In this document: positions 17,530 through 28,079 of the stretch, piece after piece
Position numbering within the stretch: the first letter of the stretch is position 1
Layout: every line of letters starts with the position of its first letter
Source of the DNA: Christensenellaceae bacterium Phil1
GTDB lineage: Bacteria; Bacillota; Clostridia; Christensenellales; CAG-138
Direction of reading: 5' to 3'
Length of the DNA: 64,000 nucleotides
Assembly (NCBI GenBank): GCA_001940855.1
Contig: MSGS01000045.1
Location: 52,045-116,044, forward strand
Translations under genes and position numbers: made by a program
Notes under the pieces: model-generated
Told to the model about the DNA's origin: nothing
Seen by the model: the letters and a program-made list of their open reading frames with translations, nothing else
Databases searched by the model: none

Positions 17530-17832
17530 CTATAATATATCGTCCTCATGGTGAACCGCGCCCGTTTTCAGTGCGCGGCGTAAAGCCGCATCGGCCGTTC
17601 CGCCCTTTGCGGAAAGTATATCGTCTATACCATCTATCCGCCCGGCTTCAAATTGCAGATGCTTTGGCTTCTTCCTCTTGGGCTTTGCCGCCTTGTGCAC
17701 TTTTCCGTCGCACAGCATCAGCGTCCCGTCGTCATTCGTGCCTATCACGGCGTAGCGTATGCCCTTATCCCTGCCGGCCTTGGAAACGGCTATACGTCCC
17801 ATCAGGCCGTCTGTCTTTTCAGTTCCAGCCAT
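17530..17832 (-). CDS. KOW-domain RNA-binding protein (L14E/L6E/L27E-like)
   Basis: 100 residues from ATG at 17832, which has GAGGTG seven bases upstream; a GTG at 17841 is less likely. The N-terminal [20 protein letters not shown] is the KOW motif of small proteins resembling eukaryotic L14e/L27e. It is regularly found between map and infA in Firmicutes and presumably binds RNA or ribosomes. Its function is not established. Confidence 0.8.
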   Translation of the reverse strand: MAGTEKTDGLMGRIAVSKAGRDKGIRYAVIGTNDDGTLMLCDGKVHKAAKPKRKKPKHLQFEAGRIDGIDDILSAKGGTADAALRRALKTGAVHHEDDIL

Positions 17833-17842
17833 TGGCTGCACC

Positions 17843-18604
17843 TCAAAGCGTCAGTATTTCGGGCTTCCCGTTTGCGGTTATCGCAACGGTGTTTTCGTAA
17901 TGGGCGGCGGGCTTCGCGTCGCGCGTCACAACCGTCCATCCGTCCTTGAGCACCACCACGTCCGCCGTGCCAAGCGTTATCATCGGCTCGATAGCTATCG
18001 TCACGCCGGGATAAAGCCTTGGCCCTCTACCGTGCCTTTTATCAACAAAGTTGGGCACTTCGGGCGGTTCATGCATGCTGGTGCCTATGCCGTGACCCAC
18101 AAGCTCACGCACCACGCCGTAGCCATGGTCGTGCGCGCATTGTTCCACCGCGGCGCCTATGTCCGCAATGTGGTTTCCGGCAACAGCCTGCTCCATTCCA
18201 CGGAAGAAGCATTCCCTTGTCACTTCAACAAGCTGCTTCACTTCGTCCTTAACGTTGCCTATCAGTATGGTGCGGGCCGCGTCGCCATGGTAGCCATTCA
18301 GTATGGCGCCCACGTCTACGCTGATTATATCCCCATCCTTCAGCTTATAACCGCCCGGGATGCCGTGCACCACCTGTTCGTTCACGCTTGTGCAGATACT
18401 CTTAGGATAGCCCTCGTAGTTAAGGAAGCTTGGTATTGCGCCCTGAGAGCGGATAAAATCTTCGGCGATCTTGTTCAGCTCCTCGGTCGTCATGCCAATC
18501 GCCGCGCTTTTTTCAAGCAGCAGCAGCGTGTCCCTTACCACCGCGCCCGCAGCACGCATCAGTTCAATTTCGCGTTGACTCTTTATCGTAATGCGTTCGC
18601 TCAT
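17843..18604 (-). CDS. map: Methionine aminopeptidase, type I
   Basis: 253 residues. Metal ligands are visible in VDVGAILNGYHGDAART (two Asp), GHGIGTSMHEPP (His) and the Glu residues in AIEPMI and the C-terminal NTVAIT region. Removes the initiator Met from nascent chains. Its start overlaps the adk stop by four bases (ATGA). Confidence 0.95.
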   Translation of the reverse strand: MSERITIKSQREIELMRAAGAVVRDTLLLLEKSAAIGMTTEELNKIAEDFIRSQGAIPSFLNYEGYPKSICTSVNEQVVHGIPGGYKLKDGDIISVDVGAILNGYHGDAARTILIGNVKDEVKQLVEVTRECFFRGMEQAVAGNHIADIGAAVEQCAHDHGYGVVRELVGHGIGTSMHEPPEVPNFVDKRHGRGPRLYPGVTIAIEPMITLGTADVVVLKDGWTVVTRDAKPAAHYENTVAITANGKPEILTL

Positions 18605-19227
18605 TTCAGCCTCTCCGTAGCGGCCACAACGTCTGCGTAAACATTATCCGGCGCGTCGTCGCCGTTCACGCGGCTCAGGTTGCCCCTGTTCGTGTAATAC
18701 TCGATAAGGGGCTTGGTCTGCCTTTCGTATACGGCGATGCGGTTTTTCACCGTTTCCGGCTTATCGTCGTCCCTTATGTAAAGGGGCGATCCGCATTTTT
18801 CGCAGGTGTCCTTGTGATAGGTGGATGTGTGGTATCCTGCGCCGCAGCCGGAACACATGCGTCTTCCGCCAATGCGCTCCAGTATCCGCTCCGCAGGAAC
18901 GGCAATGTCTATCACCATGTCAATGTCCGATATATCATTCAGGGCTTCTGCCTGAGCAACTGTTCTGGGGAATCCATCGAACAGGAATCCGTTTTCGCAG
19001 TCGGCTTCCTTTATGCGCTCGGCAACCATTGCGATTATCAGCGCATCAGGAACCAGTTCGCCCCGCTCGATATAGCCTTTGGCTTCCGCCCCCAGCGGCG
19101 TGCCTTCACGCATCTGGGAGCGGAGCATATCCCCTGTGGAGATATGGGCTATACCATAAAGCTTGCTTATCCTCTCCGCTTGGGTGCCTTTCCCGGCGCC
19201 CGGAGGTCCAAGAAATATAAGCTTCAT
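18601..19227 (-). CDS. adk: Adenylate kinase
   Basis: 208 residues with P-loop GPPGAGKGTQ at residues 7-16, NMP-binding HISTGDMLR, and FDGFPRTVAQAE. The LID domain carries four cysteines (CSGC and CEKC) and so is the zinc-stabilised type. Balances ATP, ADP and AMP. Lies between secY and map, as in many Firmicutes. Confidence 0.96.
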   Translation of the reverse strand: MKLIFLGPPGAGKGTQAERISKLYGIAHISTGDMLRSQMREGTPLGAEAKGYIERGELVPDALIIAMVAERIKEADCENGFLFDGFPRTVAQAEALNDISDIDMVIDIAVPAERILERIGGRRMCSGCGAGYHTSTYHKDTCEKCGSPLYIRDDDKPETVKNRIAVYERQTKPLIEYYTNRGNLSRVNGDDAPDNVYADVVAATERLK

Positions 19228-19245
19228 AGTGTCTATCCGGCTTCC

Positions 19246-20544
19246 TTAGCCAAGGAATCCCTTGTAATGGCGCATGAGCATCATGGATTCGAGCTGCGCG
19301 CTGGTTTCCAGAGCAACGCTTACCATTATCAGTATGCTCGTGGGGCCAAAGGTGGAGCTGAGTCCGAATGCACCAAGCAGCACCGTGGGGACTATGGCCA
19401 GTATCATAAGGAAGATCGCGCCGAACAGGGTCAGGCGGTTGCTTATCCTCTGCAGATATTCGCCGGTGGGCCTGCCGGGACGGATGCCCGGTATAAAGCC
19501 GCCGTTCTGCTGCAGGTTCTTGCTTATTTCCACGGGATTAAAGGAAATCGTGGTGTAGAAGTAAGCGAAGGCCACTATCAGCAGCGAATAGATCACATAA
19601 TATACAAGGTGTCCATACCAATGCTCGCTGCTCGCGCTCATGTAGTTGATATAGAACTTGTAGAATCCGCCATCTGGCCAGAACTGGCCGATCATCGCGG
19701 GGACCTGCATAATGGTCATGGCGAAGATCAGGGGCATAACGCCGTTGGCGTTGGCCTTGAGGGGGATAAAGGTGCTCTGGCCGCCGTACATCTTGCGGCC
19801 TACCACGCGCTTGGCATACTGCACGGGGATGCGGCGTTCGCTGCGGTCTATGAAGGTGACGCCGGTCACTATGGCCAGTACGAACACGATCAATATAGGC
19901 AGTATCCACCAGTAATACTGGCCGGTTACGAACACAGCCTTGCAGATACTCAGTACAACGGTGGGAACGCGGGCGCAGATGGAGGCGAAGATTATGAAGG
20001 AGACGCCGTTGCCGATGCCCTTTTCAGTTATCCTTTCGCCGATCCACATCAGGAACGCGGTACCAGCCGTACACACAAGACCTATCGTGGCATAAGTGAG
20101 GAAAAGATTATCTGTGCTTGCAAGCACGTTTCCGCCGTAGTTGCTGTTCTGAAGTCCGGCAACGATACCTATGCTCTGCACCAGCGCAAGGCCGATGCCG
20201 GTGTAACGGGTAATGGCTTCGATCTTTTCCCTGCCATCCTCCTCCTTGGAAAGCCTTTCAAGGCTGGGGATGGCAATGGTGAGCAATTGAATGATTATAG
20301 AGCCGGTGATGTATGGCGAAATGCCCATTGCAAAGATGGAAAAGTCACCGAAAGCGCCGCCGGAGAGCAGGTTGAGGAATCCCAACATATCGTACTGCTC
20401 CGCATACTGTGTAATGGCTGCCGCGTTCACACCGGGGACGGGGATGAAGGAACCCAAACGATAGATCACGATAAGCAGCATCGTGTAAAGCATCTTCGTG
20501 CGGATATCCTTTATTTTCCATGCGTTGACGAGCGTGCTAAACAT
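19246..20544 (-). CDS. secY: Preprotein translocase subunit SecY
   Basis: 432 residues with ten membrane helices. Conserved plug and pore region ALGISPYITGSIIIQLL-like (here AMGISPYITGSIIIQLLTIA) and the cytoplasmic loop RPTGEYLQRISNRLTLFGA. Forms the channel that exports the many secreted proteins encoded in this window. Its ATG overlaps the rplO stop (TGATG). Confidence 0.96.
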   Translation of the reverse strand: MFSTLVNAWKIKDIRTKMLYTMLLIVIYRLGSFIPVPGVNAAAITQYAEQYDMLGFLNLLSGGAFGDFSIFAMGISPYITGSIIIQLLTIAIPSLERLSKEEDGREKIEAITRYTGIGLALVQSIGIVAGLQNSNYGGNVLASTDNLFLTYATIGLVCTAGTAFLMWIGERITEKGIGNGVSFIIFASICARVPTVVLSICKAVFVTGQYYWWILPILIVFVLAIVTGVTFIDRSERRIPVQYAKRVVGRKMYGGQSTFIPLKANANGVMPLIFAMTIMQVPAMIGQFWPDGGFYKFYINYMSASSEHWYGHLVYYVIYSLLIVAFAYFYTTISFNPVEISKNLQQNGGFIPGIRPGRPTGEYLQRISNRLTLFGAIFLMILAIVPTVLLGAFGLSSTFGPTSILIMVSVALETSAQLESMMLMRHYKGFLG

Positions 20545-20984
20545 CAGACCACCTCTGCGCTTCCGCCAGCGGCCTCGATAGCCTTCTTAGCAGTCTCAGA
20601 GAACTTCGCGGCCTTGACATCCAGCTTCTTGGTCAGCTCGCCGCGACCCAGAACCTTAAGTCCGTCCTTCTCTATCTTGCTGATAATGCCCTGCTTCTTG
20701 AGAAGCTCTGCGGTAACGGTGGTGCCGTTTTCCAGCTTTTCAAGCTCGCCGACGTTAACAACGGTGTATTCCTTAGCAAAAATGTTGGTGAAGCCGCGCT
20801 TAGGCAGACGGCGTGCAAGGGGCATCTGGCCGCCTTCAAAGCCGTTCTTCTTGCTGCCGCTGCGGGCCTTCTGGCCCTTGTGGCCCTTGCCGGAGGTCTT
20901 GCCCAAGCCGGAGCCCGTGCCGCGGCCTACGCGCTTTACGGACTGGGTGGAGCCCTCCGCCGGCCTTAACTCTTGTAGTTTCAT
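20544..20984 (-). CDS. rplO: 50S ribosomal protein L15
   Basis: 146 residues: basic N terminus with [24 protein letters not shown] (here split across residues 20-45) and [17 protein letters not shown]. Standard length and position. Confidence 0.96.
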   Translation of the reverse strand: MKLQELRPAEGSTQSVKRVGRGTGSGLGKTSGKGHKGQKARSGSKKNGFEGGQMPLARRLPKRGFTNIFAKEYTVVNVGELEKLENGTTVTAELLKKQGIISKIEKDGLKVLGRGELTKKLDVKAAKFSETAKKAIEAAGGSAEVV

Positions 20985-21000
20985 GCTTCCTACCTCCGAA

Positions 21001-21180
21001 TTAAACTTCTTCGACCTTTACAAGGTGCTTTACCTTGAAGATCATGCCGCGCACGGCCGCATTGTCGGGCTTGATAACGGTGCTGTTGGTCTTATGCAGA
21101 CCCAGCGCCTTTACGGTAGCCTGCTGGTCGTCAAGCGCGCCAATGGTGCTCTTTACGAGGGTTATTTTCAGTTCAGCCAT
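21001..21180 (-). CDS. rpmD: 50S ribosomal protein L30
   Basis: 59 residues read from ATG at 21180 to TAA at 21001, beginning [20 protein letters not shown] and containing [11 protein letters not shown] and [16 protein letters not shown]. It sits between rpsE and rplO, where L30 is expected, 12 bases after rpsE. Confidence 0.95.
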   Translation of the reverse strand: MAELKITLVKSTIGALDDQQATVKALGLHKTNSTVIKPDNAAVRGMIFKVKHLVKVEEV

Positions 21181-21192
21181 CGTTTCCTCCTA

Positions 21193-21696
21193 TCAGCCGA
21201 GGATCTCTTCCACGGTCTTGCCGCGCAGACGCGCGATCTCTTCCGCAGTGCGCAGCTGGCTGAGTCCATCCAGGGTCGCCTTGACGCAGTTAGCGGGGTT
21301 ATTGGAGCCGTAGCTCTTGGTGCGGATATCCTTTATGCCGACCATTTCAAGCACCGCACGGACGGGGCCGCCCGCGATAACGCCGGTACCTTCTTCGGCG
21401 GGGAGCATCCTTACATGGCCCTTGCTGTACTTGCCTTCCACAGCGTGCGGAATGGTGGTGCCAACAACGGGAACCTGTATCATGTGGCGCTTGGCGTCAG
21501 CAACGCCCTTGCGCACGGCTTCGGGAATCTCGGTAGCCTTGCCAAGACCAACGCCGACCCTGCCTTCGCCGTCGCCGACAACCATCAGCGCGGTGAAGCG
21601 GAAGTTACGGCCGCCCTTAACGACCTTGGCGACGCGGTTAATGTATACAAGCCTTTCCTTGAGTTCCACTTCGGGTGTATCGATACGCTTTTGCAT
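21193..21696 (-). CDS. rpsE: 30S ribosomal protein S5
   Basis: 167 residues: dsRNA-binding N-terminal part ([34 protein letters not shown]) and C-terminal [20 protein letters not shown]5 influences decoding accuracy. Confidence 0.96.
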   Translation of the reverse strand: MQKRIDTPEVELKERLVYINRVAKVVKGGRNFRFTALMVVGDGEGRVGVGLGKATEIPEAVRKGVADAKRHMIQVPVVGTTIPHAVEGKYSKGHVRMLPAEEGTGVIAGGPVRAVLEMVGIKDIRTKSYGSNNPANCVKATLDGLSQLRTAEEIARLRGKTVEEILG

Positions 21697-21706
21697 TTAG
21701 ACCTCC

Positions 21707-22075
21707 TTAGAATTCCAGCCCGGCCTTGCGAGCGCCGTCGGCAAGCTTCTGAACGCGGCCGGTGTAAAGATAACCACCGCGGTCGAATACTACCTGCTTG
21801 ACACCCTTTTCAATGGCCCTCTTGGCGACCATTTCACCCACTATCTCGGCAGCTTCGCTCTTGGTCTTGCCTTCAAGCTGGGCCGCGACTTCCGCATCCA
21901 GAGTGGAAGCGGCAGCCAGAGTGTGGGAAGCGTCGTCATCGATGACCTGGGCGTAAATGTGGTTCAGGCTGCGATATACGTTGAGCCTGGGGCGCTCGGC
22001 GGTACCCAGGATGTGCCTGCGGGTACGCTGATGCCTCTTTTGACGTATAGAGTTTTTATCTATCCTTGATATCAT
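21707..22075 (-). CDS. rplR: 50S ribosomal protein L18
   Basis: 122 residues, with a basic N terminus [37 protein letters not shown] and the C-terminal [20 protein letters not shown]. Binds 5S rRNA together with L5. Confidence 0.96.
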   Translation of the reverse strand: MISRIDKNSIRQKRHQRTRRHILGTAERPRLNVYRSLNHIYAQVIDDDASHTLAAASTLDAEVAAQLEGKTKSEAAEIVGEMVAKRAIEKGVKQVVFDRGGYLYTGRVQKLADGARKAGLEF

Positions 22076-22098
22076 TATCCTTGCTCCTTATCTACGCC

Positions 22099-22638
22099 TT
22101 ACTTACCGGTCTTGCCTTCCTTACGGCGTACATGCTCTCCGGCGTAGCGGATACCCTTGCCCTTATAAGGCTCAGGCTCGCGGACCGCACGGATATCAGC
22201 CGCCATCTGGCCGACCTGCTGCTTGCTCGCGCCCTTGACCACGATGCGGTTGGGTGCGGGAACCTCAAAGGTGATACCTTCGGGAGCGTCAAACTCGACG
22301 GGATGGGAATAACCCATGTTCAGCACGAGCTTGCTGCCCTGAAGCTGGGCGCGGTAACCAACGCCTTCAATCTCCAGATTCTTCGCAAAGCCCTCGGTCA
22401 CGCCCACTACCATGTTGTGTATCAGGGAGCGGGTAAGGCCGTGCAGCGCGCGGTGACGCTTGTCGTCGCTGGGGCGCTTCACGTGAAGCACACCATTGTC
22501 CTGTTCAATCTCCATATCAGGAGAGATCTTTTCACTAAGAGTGCCCTTGGGGCCCTTCACGGTCACGGTGTTGCCGTCATCGACCGTGATTGTCACTCCG
22601 CCAGGAACGCTTATCGGAAGTTTTCCGATTCGTGACAT
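22099..22638 (-). CDS. rplF: 50S ribosomal protein L6
   Basis: 179 residues: [15 protein letters not shown] start and the C-terminal signature [20 protein letters not shown], which packs near the factor-binding site. Normal length. Confidence 0.96.
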   Translation of the reverse strand: MSRIGKLPISVPGGVTITVDDGNTVTVKGPKGTLSEKISPDMEIEQDNGVLHVKRPSDDKRHRALHGLTRSLIHNMVVGVTEGFAKNLEIEGVGYRAQLQGSKLVLNMGYSHPVEFDAPEGITFEVPAPNRIVVKGASKQQVGQMAADIRAVREPEPYKGKGIRYAGEHVRRKEGKTGK

Positions 22639-22668
22639 GTTATTACACCTCCGTTTATATTGGTTTTA

Positions 22669-23067
22669 TTACCAGATGTAAGCGAGGACTTCGCCGCCCA
22701 CGCCCTGCTTGCGGGCTTCCCTGTCGGTCATTATGCCGCGGGAGGTGGATATGATGGCGATGCCCAGACCGTTCAGCACCTTGGGCAGCTGGTCCTTGCG
22801 CGCGTAGATGCGCAGACCGGGCTTGCTGATGCGCTTGAGGCCGGTTATGACCCTCTGCTTGTTGGGGCCGTACTTGAGGTCGATGTGGATATACTTGGCC
22901 ACGCCGTCCTCGCGGATGTCATAGCTCTTTATGTAGCCCTCGTCGAGCAGTATCTCGGCTATGGCCTTCTTCACCGTGGAAGCGGGGACGAGAACGTCCT
23001 CATGCTTGGCGGTAAGAGCATTGCGGATACGGGTCAGCATATCGGCGATGGGATCGGTTATCAACAT
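22669..23067 (-). CDS. rpsH: 30S ribosomal protein S8
   Basis: 132 residues: [14 protein letters not shown] start and the C-terminal [21 protein letters not shown]8 binds the central domain of 16S rRNA and represses the spc operon in E. coli; whether this holds here is unknown. Confidence 0.96.
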   Translation of the reverse strand: MLITDPIADMLTRIRNALTAKHEDVLVPASTVKKAIAEILLDEGYIKSYDIREDGVAKYIHIDLKYGPNKQRVITGLKRISKPGLRIYARKDQLPKVLNGLGIAIISTSRGIMTDREARKQGVGGEVLAYIW

Positions 23068-23093
23068 AGTCTTTTTTCCTCCTTTCGATATGC

Positions 23094-23279
23094 TTACCAG
23101 CTGGCCTTACGCACGCCGGGTATCTCGCCCTTGTAGGCAAGCTCCCTGAAGCAAACACGGCAGATGCCGTATTTGCGCAGGACGGAATGCGGACGGCCGC
23201 AGATGCGGCAGCGGGTGTAAGCGCGGGTGGAATACTTCGCCGGGCGCTGCTGCTTTATTTTCATGCTTGTCTTTGCCAC
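23094..23279 (-). CDS. rpsN: 30S ribosomal protein S14, zinc type
   Basis: 61 residues, the short S14 with four cysteines (CRIC and CRVC) that binds zinc. Start [18 protein letters not shown]. This form is typical for Gram-positive bacteria; a zinc-free paralogue is not in the window. Confidence 0.95.
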   Translation of the reverse strand: MAKTSMKIKQQRPAKYSTRAYTRCRICGRPHSVLRKYGICRVCFRELAYKGEIPGVRKASW

Positions 23280-23297
23280 TGTTTCTTCCTCCTAAAA

Positions 23298-23918
23298 TCA
23301 CGCCTGCATGAAGGGCATGCCCATCATCTGGAGCAGCGCCTTCGCTTCTTCGTCGGTCTTGGCCGTGGTAACGAACACTATGTCCATACCCCTTATCTTA
23401 TCAACATCGTCATAGTTGATTTCAGGGAATATCAGCTGTTCCTTCAGGCCCATGGCGTAATTGCCGCGGCCGTCAAAGCTGGTATCGGGTATGCCGCGGA
23501 AGTCGCGCACGCGGGGAAGCACTATGTTGATGAGCTTATCAACGAAGTAGTACATCCTGTCGCCGCGCAGAGTGACCTTGGCGCCAATGTTCATGCCTTC
23601 GCGAACCTTGAAGTTGGCGACGCTTTTCTTGGCCTTGGTCACAACGGGCTTCTGACCGGCTATGATGCTCAGCTCTTCCACTGCGCTCTCCATGCCCTTG
23701 GGGTTGTCCTTCTCGGAGCCGAGGCCCATGTTGATGACTACCTTTTCAAGCTTGGGGATCTGCATCACGTTCTCGTAACCGAACTTTTCCTTCAGCTGGT
23801 TAACGATCTCGTCGGTGTACTTCACCTTGAGACGGGGAGCCTCGGTAAAGGGCTTCGCCTCAACGGTGTTCTTTTTCTTCTTGGCGGGTGCCTGAGCGGC
23901 GGTATCTTTCTTAGCCAT
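23298..23918 (-). CDS. rplE: 50S ribosomal protein L5 with N-terminal extension
   Basis: 206 residues, about 26 more than usual. The extra N terminus is Lys/Ala-rich ([18 protein letters not shown]) and precedes the canonical [22 protein letters not shown]. The rest is normal: [21 protein letters not shown] and the C-terminal [20 protein letters not shown] precedes the ATG at 23918, so the extension is probably translated. Confidence 0.95.
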   Translation of the reverse strand: MAKKDTAAQAPAKKKKNTVEAKPFTEAPRLKVKYTDEIVNQLKEKFGYENVMQIPKLEKVVINMGLGSEKDNPKGMESAVEELSIIAGQKPVVTKAKKSVANFKVREGMNIGAKVTLRGDRMYYFVDKLINIVLPRVRDFRGIPDTSFDGRGNYAMGLKEQLIFPEINYDDVDKIRGMDIVFVTTAKTDEEAKALLQMMGMPFMQA

Positions 23919-23935
23919 TCTCTATTCCTCCTGCC

Positions 23936-24253
23936 TCAGTCGATGTTCTTGCCGCACTTTTTGCAAACGCGGACCTTCTTGTCGCCGTCCATGGCATGCC
24001 CAACGCGGGTAGCCACGCCGCACTTGGGGCAAACCAGCATCACGTTGGACGCGTTGATGGTGCCTTCATGCTCTATACGGCCGCCGGTTTCGCCCTGCTT
24101 GCGGGGCTTGCGATGCCTGGTCACCATGTTGGCGCCCTGCACCACTATGCGCTCCTCCGCGGGGAAGGCAGAAAGTACCTTGCCCTTCTTGCCCTTGTCC
24201 TTGCCGGAGATGACGACTACGGTATCGTCTTTCTTGACGTTAAGCTTCTTCAT
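23936..24253 (-). CDS. rplX: 50S ribosomal protein L24
   Basis: 105 residues from ATG at 24253 (GGAGGAAA upstream). The KOW motif DTVVVISGKDKGKKGKVL is at 9-27. A C-terminal pair CPKC and CKKC forms a zinc ribbon, a common variant in Gram-positive bacteria. L24 is an assembly initiator of the large subunit. Confidence 0.95.
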   Translation of the reverse strand: MKKLNVKKDDTVVVISGKDKGKKGKVLSAFPAEERIVVQGANMVTRHRKPRKQGETGGRIEHEGTINASNVMLVCPKCGVATRVGHAMDGDKKVRVCKKCGKNID

Positions 24254-24266
24254 TGCGTTTCCTCCA

Positions 24267-24635
24267 TCAAAGCACTTCGGGTGCAAGGGAGACTATCTTC
24301 ATGTAGTCCTTAGCGCGCAGCTCCCTCGCCACAGGCCCGAAAATACGGGTTCCCTTAGGCTCCTTCTTGTCGTTTATTATAACGGCCGCATTGTCGTCGA
24401 AGCGGATGAAGCTGCCGTCCGGCCTCTGTGTGGGGTAGGTGGTCCTTACCACTACCGCGTGCACAACATCCTTCTTCTTCACGGCGCCGCCGGGGGAGGC
24501 GGACTTTACGGAGGCAACTATTACGTCGCCTATGCCGGCGCTCTTGCGGAAGGAGCCGCCCAGGCAGCGGATGCACATGATTTCCTTGGCGCCGCTGTTA
24601 TCTGCTACTTTAAGCCTTGTCTGCGGTTGAATCAT
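24267..24635 (-). CDS. rplN: 50S ribosomal protein L14
   Basis: 122 residues with [19 protein letters not shown] start and the C-terminal [20 protein letters not shown]. Standard length. Confidence 0.96.
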   Translation of the reverse strand: MIQPQTRLKVADNSGAKEIMCIRCLGGSFRKSAGIGDVIVASVKSASPGGAVKKKDVVHAVVVRTTYPTQRPDGSFIRFDDNAAVIINDKKEPKGTRIFGPVARELRAKDYMKIVSLAPEVL

Positions 24636-24653
24636 TTTTTGCTCCTTTCCGGC

Positions 24654-24917
24654 TTACTTGGCCTTTTCAACTATCTCGACCAGTCTCCAGCGCTTATCCT
24701 TGCTCAGGGGGCGGGTCTCCATGATCTTAACGGTGTCGCCTATGCCGCACTCGTTATTCTCGTCATGGGCCTTAAACTTGCGGGTACGGTTTACCATCTT
24801 GCCGTAAAGGGGATGGCGTACCTTGGTCTTTATGGCCACGACGATGGTCTTATCCATCTTGTCGCTTACGACTTCGCCGATGCGGGTCTTGCGATAACCT
24901 CTTGATATCTGTTCCAT
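24654..24917 (-). CDS. rpsQ: 30S ribosomal protein S17
   Basis: 87 residues, OB-fold: [40 protein letters not shown] and [17 protein letters not shown]. Standard length. Confidence 0.96.
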   Translation of the reverse strand: MEQISRGYRKTRIGEVVSDKMDKTIVVAIKTKVRHPLYGKMVNRTRKFKAHDENNECGIGDTVKIMETRPLSKDKRWRLVEIVEKAK

Positions 24918-24938
24918 TGGTTTAATCTCCTTTCACCC

Positions 24939-25139
24939 TTACTCGGCAGCCTTGAGCTCGCGCTCGCACAGCAGGGTCTTGACCCTGGCCACGTCCTTCT
25001 TGCACTCGCCTATGCGCTGGGGATTGCTGAGCTGGCCGGTAGCAAGCTGGAAGCGCAGATTGAACAGCTCTTCCTTGAGCTCCTTTTCCTTGGCGACAAG
25101 CTCCTCGGTAGAGAGCTTCCTCAGTTCATTAGCCTTCAT
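24939..25139 (-). CDS. rpmC: 50S ribosomal protein L29
   Basis: 66 residues from ATG at 25139 ([14 protein letters not shown]), preceded by GGAGGCG. The frame extends upstream but only over the end of rplP. Two-helix protein with the conserved [19 protein letters not shown] at the exit tunnel. Its start lies inside the last codons of rplP. Confidence 0.95.
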   Translation of the reverse strand: MKANELRKLSTEELVAKEKELKEELFNLRFQLATGQLSNPQRIGECKKDVARVKTLLCERELKAAE

Positions 25140-25566
25140 TGCTTTCGCCTCCTGCCACAGTCTCTTTCTGTACGAACTTGCACTTGAGGGGCAGCTTGTG
25201 CATTGCAAGCCTGAGCGCCTCCCTTGCAGTCGCATCGTCCACGCCGGCGATTTCGAACATCACTCTGCCGGGCTTGACAACCGCTACCCAATATTCGGGT
25301 GAACCTTTACCGGAACCCATTCGGGTTTCTGCCGGCTTTTCGGTAACGGGCTTGTCGGGGAATATCTTTATCCAAACTTTACCGCCGCGCTTGATGTAAC
25401 GGGTCATCGCTACACGGGCGGCCTCTATCTGCTGGCTGGTGACCCAGGCGGGCTCCGTGGCCATCAGGCCCCAATCGCCGTAAGTCACGGTGTTACCGCG
25501 CAATGCTTTGCCGGTCATGCGGCCGCGGTGCACTCTCCTGCGCTTAACTCTCTTAGGCATCAACAT
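25129..25566 (-). CDS. rplP: 50S ribosomal protein L16
   Basis: 145 residues: [19 protein letters not shown] start, [20 protein letters not shown] and a [18 protein letters not shown] core. AAGGAGGG lies ten bases before the first ATG, favouring 25566 over the second ATG at 25560. Overlaps rpmC by 11 bases. Confidence 0.96.
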   Translation of the reverse strand: MLMPKRVKRRRVHRGRMTGKALRGNTVTYGDWGLMATEPAWVTSQQIEAARVAMTRYIKRGGKVWIKIFPDKPVTEKPAETRMGSGKGSPEYWVAVVKPGRVMFEIAGVDDATAREALRLAMHKLPLKCKFVQKETVAGGESNEG

Positions 25567-25581
25567 GGTTATTTGCCCTCC

Positions 25582-26226
25582 TTACGCTTTCTTCACACGG
25601 TTGAGCACTTCGCCCTTGTAGATCCACACCTTAACGCCTATGCGGCCGTATGCGGTGCGGGCTTCTGCAAAGCCGTACTCTATGTCCGCACGAATGGTCT
25701 GAAGGGGAATAGAACCTTCATGGTAACCTTCGCTGCGGGCTATTTCCGCTCCGCCAAGACGGCCGCCGCAGGAAATCTTTATGCCCTTGGCGCCGGCCTT
25801 GGTGGCCCTCATCATGCTCTGCTTCATGGCGCGGCGGAAGGAGATACGCTTTTCAAGCTGGGCCGCGATGTTCTCGGCTACGAGCTGAGCGTTTGCATCG
25901 GGGTTCTTTATCTCCATTATGTTCACGTTGACGGGCTTACCGATCAGCGCGCTTACGTCGGCCTTTATCGCGTCTACGCCAACGCCGCCTTTGCCGATCA
26001 GCATGCCGGGACGGCCGGTGTAGATGCTCACGGTCACCTTGCCTGCGGCGCGCATAATGTCTATGCGGGCGATACCGGCGGCGTAGTGTACCTCTTTGAT
26101 ATGATCGCGGATCTTCTTATCCTCGATGAGGAAATCGGAGAATTCCTTCTTGGAAGCGTACCAGCGGGTGTTCCAATCCCTGATGACGCCTACGCGGAAT
26201 CCGTTCGGATTAACTTTCTGTCCCAT
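25582..26226 (-). CDS. rpsC: 30S ribosomal protein S3
   Basis: 214 residues: [18 protein letters not shown] start, a KH domain with GKGG at about 77-80, and a C-terminal domain with [20 protein letters not shown]. Lines the mRNA entry tunnel. Confidence 0.96.
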   Translation of the reverse strand: MGQKVNPNGFRVGVIRDWNTRWYASKKEFSDFLIEDKKIRDHIKEVHYAAGIARIDIMRAAGKVTVSIYTGRPGMLIGKGGVGVDAIKADVSALIGKPVNVNIMEIKNPDANAQLVAENIAAQLEKRISFRRAMKQSMMRATKAGAKGIKISCGGRLGGAEIARSEGYHEGSIPLQTIRADIEYGFAEARTAYGRIGVKVWIYKGEVLNRVKKA

Positions 26227-26236
26227 TGTCTCCTCC

Positions 26237-26623
26237 TTAGTTTACCTTGTCCAGGATAACGGTTATGTGGCTGGTGCGCTTGCGGATCCTGCTCGCACGG
26301 CCCTGGGCACGGGGGCGGAAACGCTTAAGGGTGGGTCCCTGATTAGCAAACACCTCGGCTACGAAGAGCTGATCCGCGCTCATGTCCAGATTGTTTTCCG
26401 CGTTGGCAACGGCGGAATTGAGGACCTTAAGCACCGGCTCGCTGGCAGCCTTGGGAGTGAAGGCCAGTATGGCCTTGGCTTCTGCCACAGACTTGCCCCG
26501 GATCAGGTCGATGACGACCTTGACCTTGCGGGAGGAGATGCGGACATACTTGGCTATCGCGCGGGGACGCTTGTCGGCGTTGGCCTTGCGCGCTGCGCTC
26601 TTTTCTCTTGACCTTGTTGCCAT
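26237..26623 (-). CDS. rplV: 50S ribosomal protein L22
   Basis: 128 residues from ATG at 26623 ([15 protein letters not shown]), with AAGGAGGA upstream. The frame reaches 26698 but overlaps rpsS there. The extended loop SDQ-like [20 protein letters not shown] reaches into the exit tunnel. A basic extension of about 15 residues precedes the usual [11 protein letters not shown]. Confidence 0.95.
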   Translation of the reverse strand: MATRSREKSAARKANADKRPRAIAKYVRISSRKVKVVIDLIRGKSVAEAKAILAFTPKAASEPVLKVLNSAVANAENNLDMSADQLFVAEVFANQGPTLKRFRPRAQGRASRIRKRTSHITVILDKVN

Positions 26624-26636
26624 GTTTCGCTCCTCC

Positions 26637-26918
26637 TTATCTCTGACCAGAGGTCTTTTCGGAACCCCTGTGTCCTCTGAAAGTACGGGTGGGCGCAAAC
26701 TCGCCCAGCTTGTGACCGACCATTTCCTCGGTCACGTACACGGGAACGTGCTTCCTGCCGTCATGCACGGCGATGGTGTGTCCCACCATCTCGGGGAATA
26801 TCGTGGAAGCCCTGGACCATGTTTTGACCACGGTCTTCTTGCCGCTTTCGTTCATCGCGTGAATGCGAGCGAGCAAGCGTTCCTGAACAAAAGGCCCCTT
26901 CTTAACTGATCTGCTCAT
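26637..26918 (-). CDS. rpsS: 30S ribosomal protein S19
   Basis: 93 residues from ATG at 26918 ([16 protein letters not shown]), AGGAGT upstream; the frame upstream overlaps the end of rplB. Contains [20 protein letters not shown] and the C-terminal [14 protein letters not shown]. Confidence 0.96.
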   Translation of the reverse strand: MSRSVKKGPFVQERLLARIHAMNESGKKTVVKTWSRASTIFPEMVGHTIAVHDGRKHVPVYVTEEMVGHKLGEFAPTRTFRGHRGSEKTSGQR

Positions 26919-26937
26919 TGTTGACTCCTTTCGCCTC

Positions 26938-27771
26938 TTACTTGCCGTTCCTGCGGCGCACGATGAACTTATCGTTGACGTTCTTGGTCTTGCGGGTCTT
27001 ATAACCAAGCGCGGGCTTGCCCCACGGAGTGACCGGGCCGGGACGGCCGATAGGCGACTTGCCTTCGCCGCCGCCGTGCGGATGGTCGCAGGGGTTCATG
27101 ACTGAACCGCGCACGGTGGGCCTGAAGCCCTTATGACGGGTGCGGCCGGCCTTACCAAGCTTAATGTTCTCGTGATCCACGTTGCCAACCTGGCCGATGG
27201 TGGCCTTGGCGTTCATGGGGATCAGGCGAACTTCGCCGCTGGGCAGACGGACCTGAGCGTAAGCACCTTCCTTAGCCATCAGCTGGGCCGCGTTGCCGGC
27301 GCTGCGGGCGATCTGCGCGCCCTTGCCGGGCTTGATCTCGATGCAGTGTATCATGGTGCCGACGGGTATCTGACGGATCTGCATCGCGTTGCCGACCTTG
27401 ATGTCCGCGCCTTCGCCGGAAAGCAGCGTGTCGCCGACCTTCAGGCCAATGGGAGCGATGATGTAGCGCTTTTCGCCGTCTGCATAGTTCAGCAGGGCAA
27501 TGTTCGCGCTGCGGTTAGGATCGTATTCGATGGTGGCAACCTTGGCGGGCACGCCGTCCTTGTTGCGCTTGAAGTCGATGATCCTGTACTTGCGCCTCGC
27601 GCCGCCGCCGCGATGGCGAACGGTGATGCGGCCATGGTTATTGCGGCCGCCGGAGGAGCGAAGGTCTTCCAAAAGGGATTTTTCCGGCGTGGTGCAGGTG
27701 ATCTCCTCGAAAGCGGAGACGGTCATGAAGCGCTGGCCGGGAGTGGTGGGTTTGATCTTCCTTATAGCCAT
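26938..27771 (-). CDS. rplB: 50S ribosomal protein L2
   Basis: 277 residues. Contains [20 protein letters not shown], the [14 protein letters not shown] segment and the peptidyl-transferase-proximal His in [17 protein letters not shown]. Standard length. Confidence 0.97.
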   Translation of the reverse strand: MAIRKIKPTTPGQRFMTVSAFEEITCTTPEKSLLEDLRSSGGRNNHGRITVRHRGGGARRKYRIIDFKRNKDGVPAKVATIEYDPNRSANIALLNYADGEKRYIIAPIGLKVGDTLLSGEGADIKVGNAMQIRQIPVGTMIHCIEIKPGKGAQIARSAGNAAQLMAKEGAYAQVRLPSGEVRLIPMNAKATIGQVGNVDHENIKLGKAGRTRHKGFRPTVRGSVMNPCDHPHGGGEGKSPIGRPGPVTPWGKPALGYKTRKTKNVNDKFIVRRRNGK

Positions 27772-27782
27772 TGTGTGCCTCC

Positions 27783-28079
27783 TTACTGGGCGATGCTGTC
27801 GAAGAATTCAATACCCTTGGAATCCTTCTTCAGCTTCACATAGGCCTTCTTGATGGAAGGACGGCGGCCTTCGTGCAGGCCCTGCCTCTTCATCTTGCCC
27901 ATGTGGTTCACGGTGTGTACGGAATCGACCTTTACGCCGAACACGGCTTCGATAGCCTGGCGGATCTCGGTCTTGTTTGCCCTCTTATCGACCACGAAAG
28001 TGTAGGTCTTGTCTGCAAAGTGGTCGTAGCTCTTCTCGGTGAGTACGGGGCGGATGATTATATCATGGGGAGACTTCAT
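27783..28079 (-). CDS. rplW: 50S ribosomal protein L23
   Basis: 98 residues: [19 protein letters not shown] and [20 protein letters not shown]. Docking site for signal recognition particle and trigger factor at the tunnel exit. Its ATG overlaps the rplD stop by one base (TAATG). Confidence 0.96.
   Translation of the reverse strand: MKSPHDIIIRPVLTEKSYDHFADKTYTFVVDKRANKTEIRQAIEAVFGVKVDSVHTVNHMGKMKRQGLHEGRRPSIKKAYVKLKKDSKGIEFFDSIAQ

Noticed and set aside
18814..21801. Very long open frame (995 codons) on the plus strand opposite adk, secY, rplO, rpmD and rpsE
   Set aside because: It lies antisense to highly conserved ribosomal genes; the translation is low in structure and rich in His, Ala and Gly, an artefact of GC-skewed codons.
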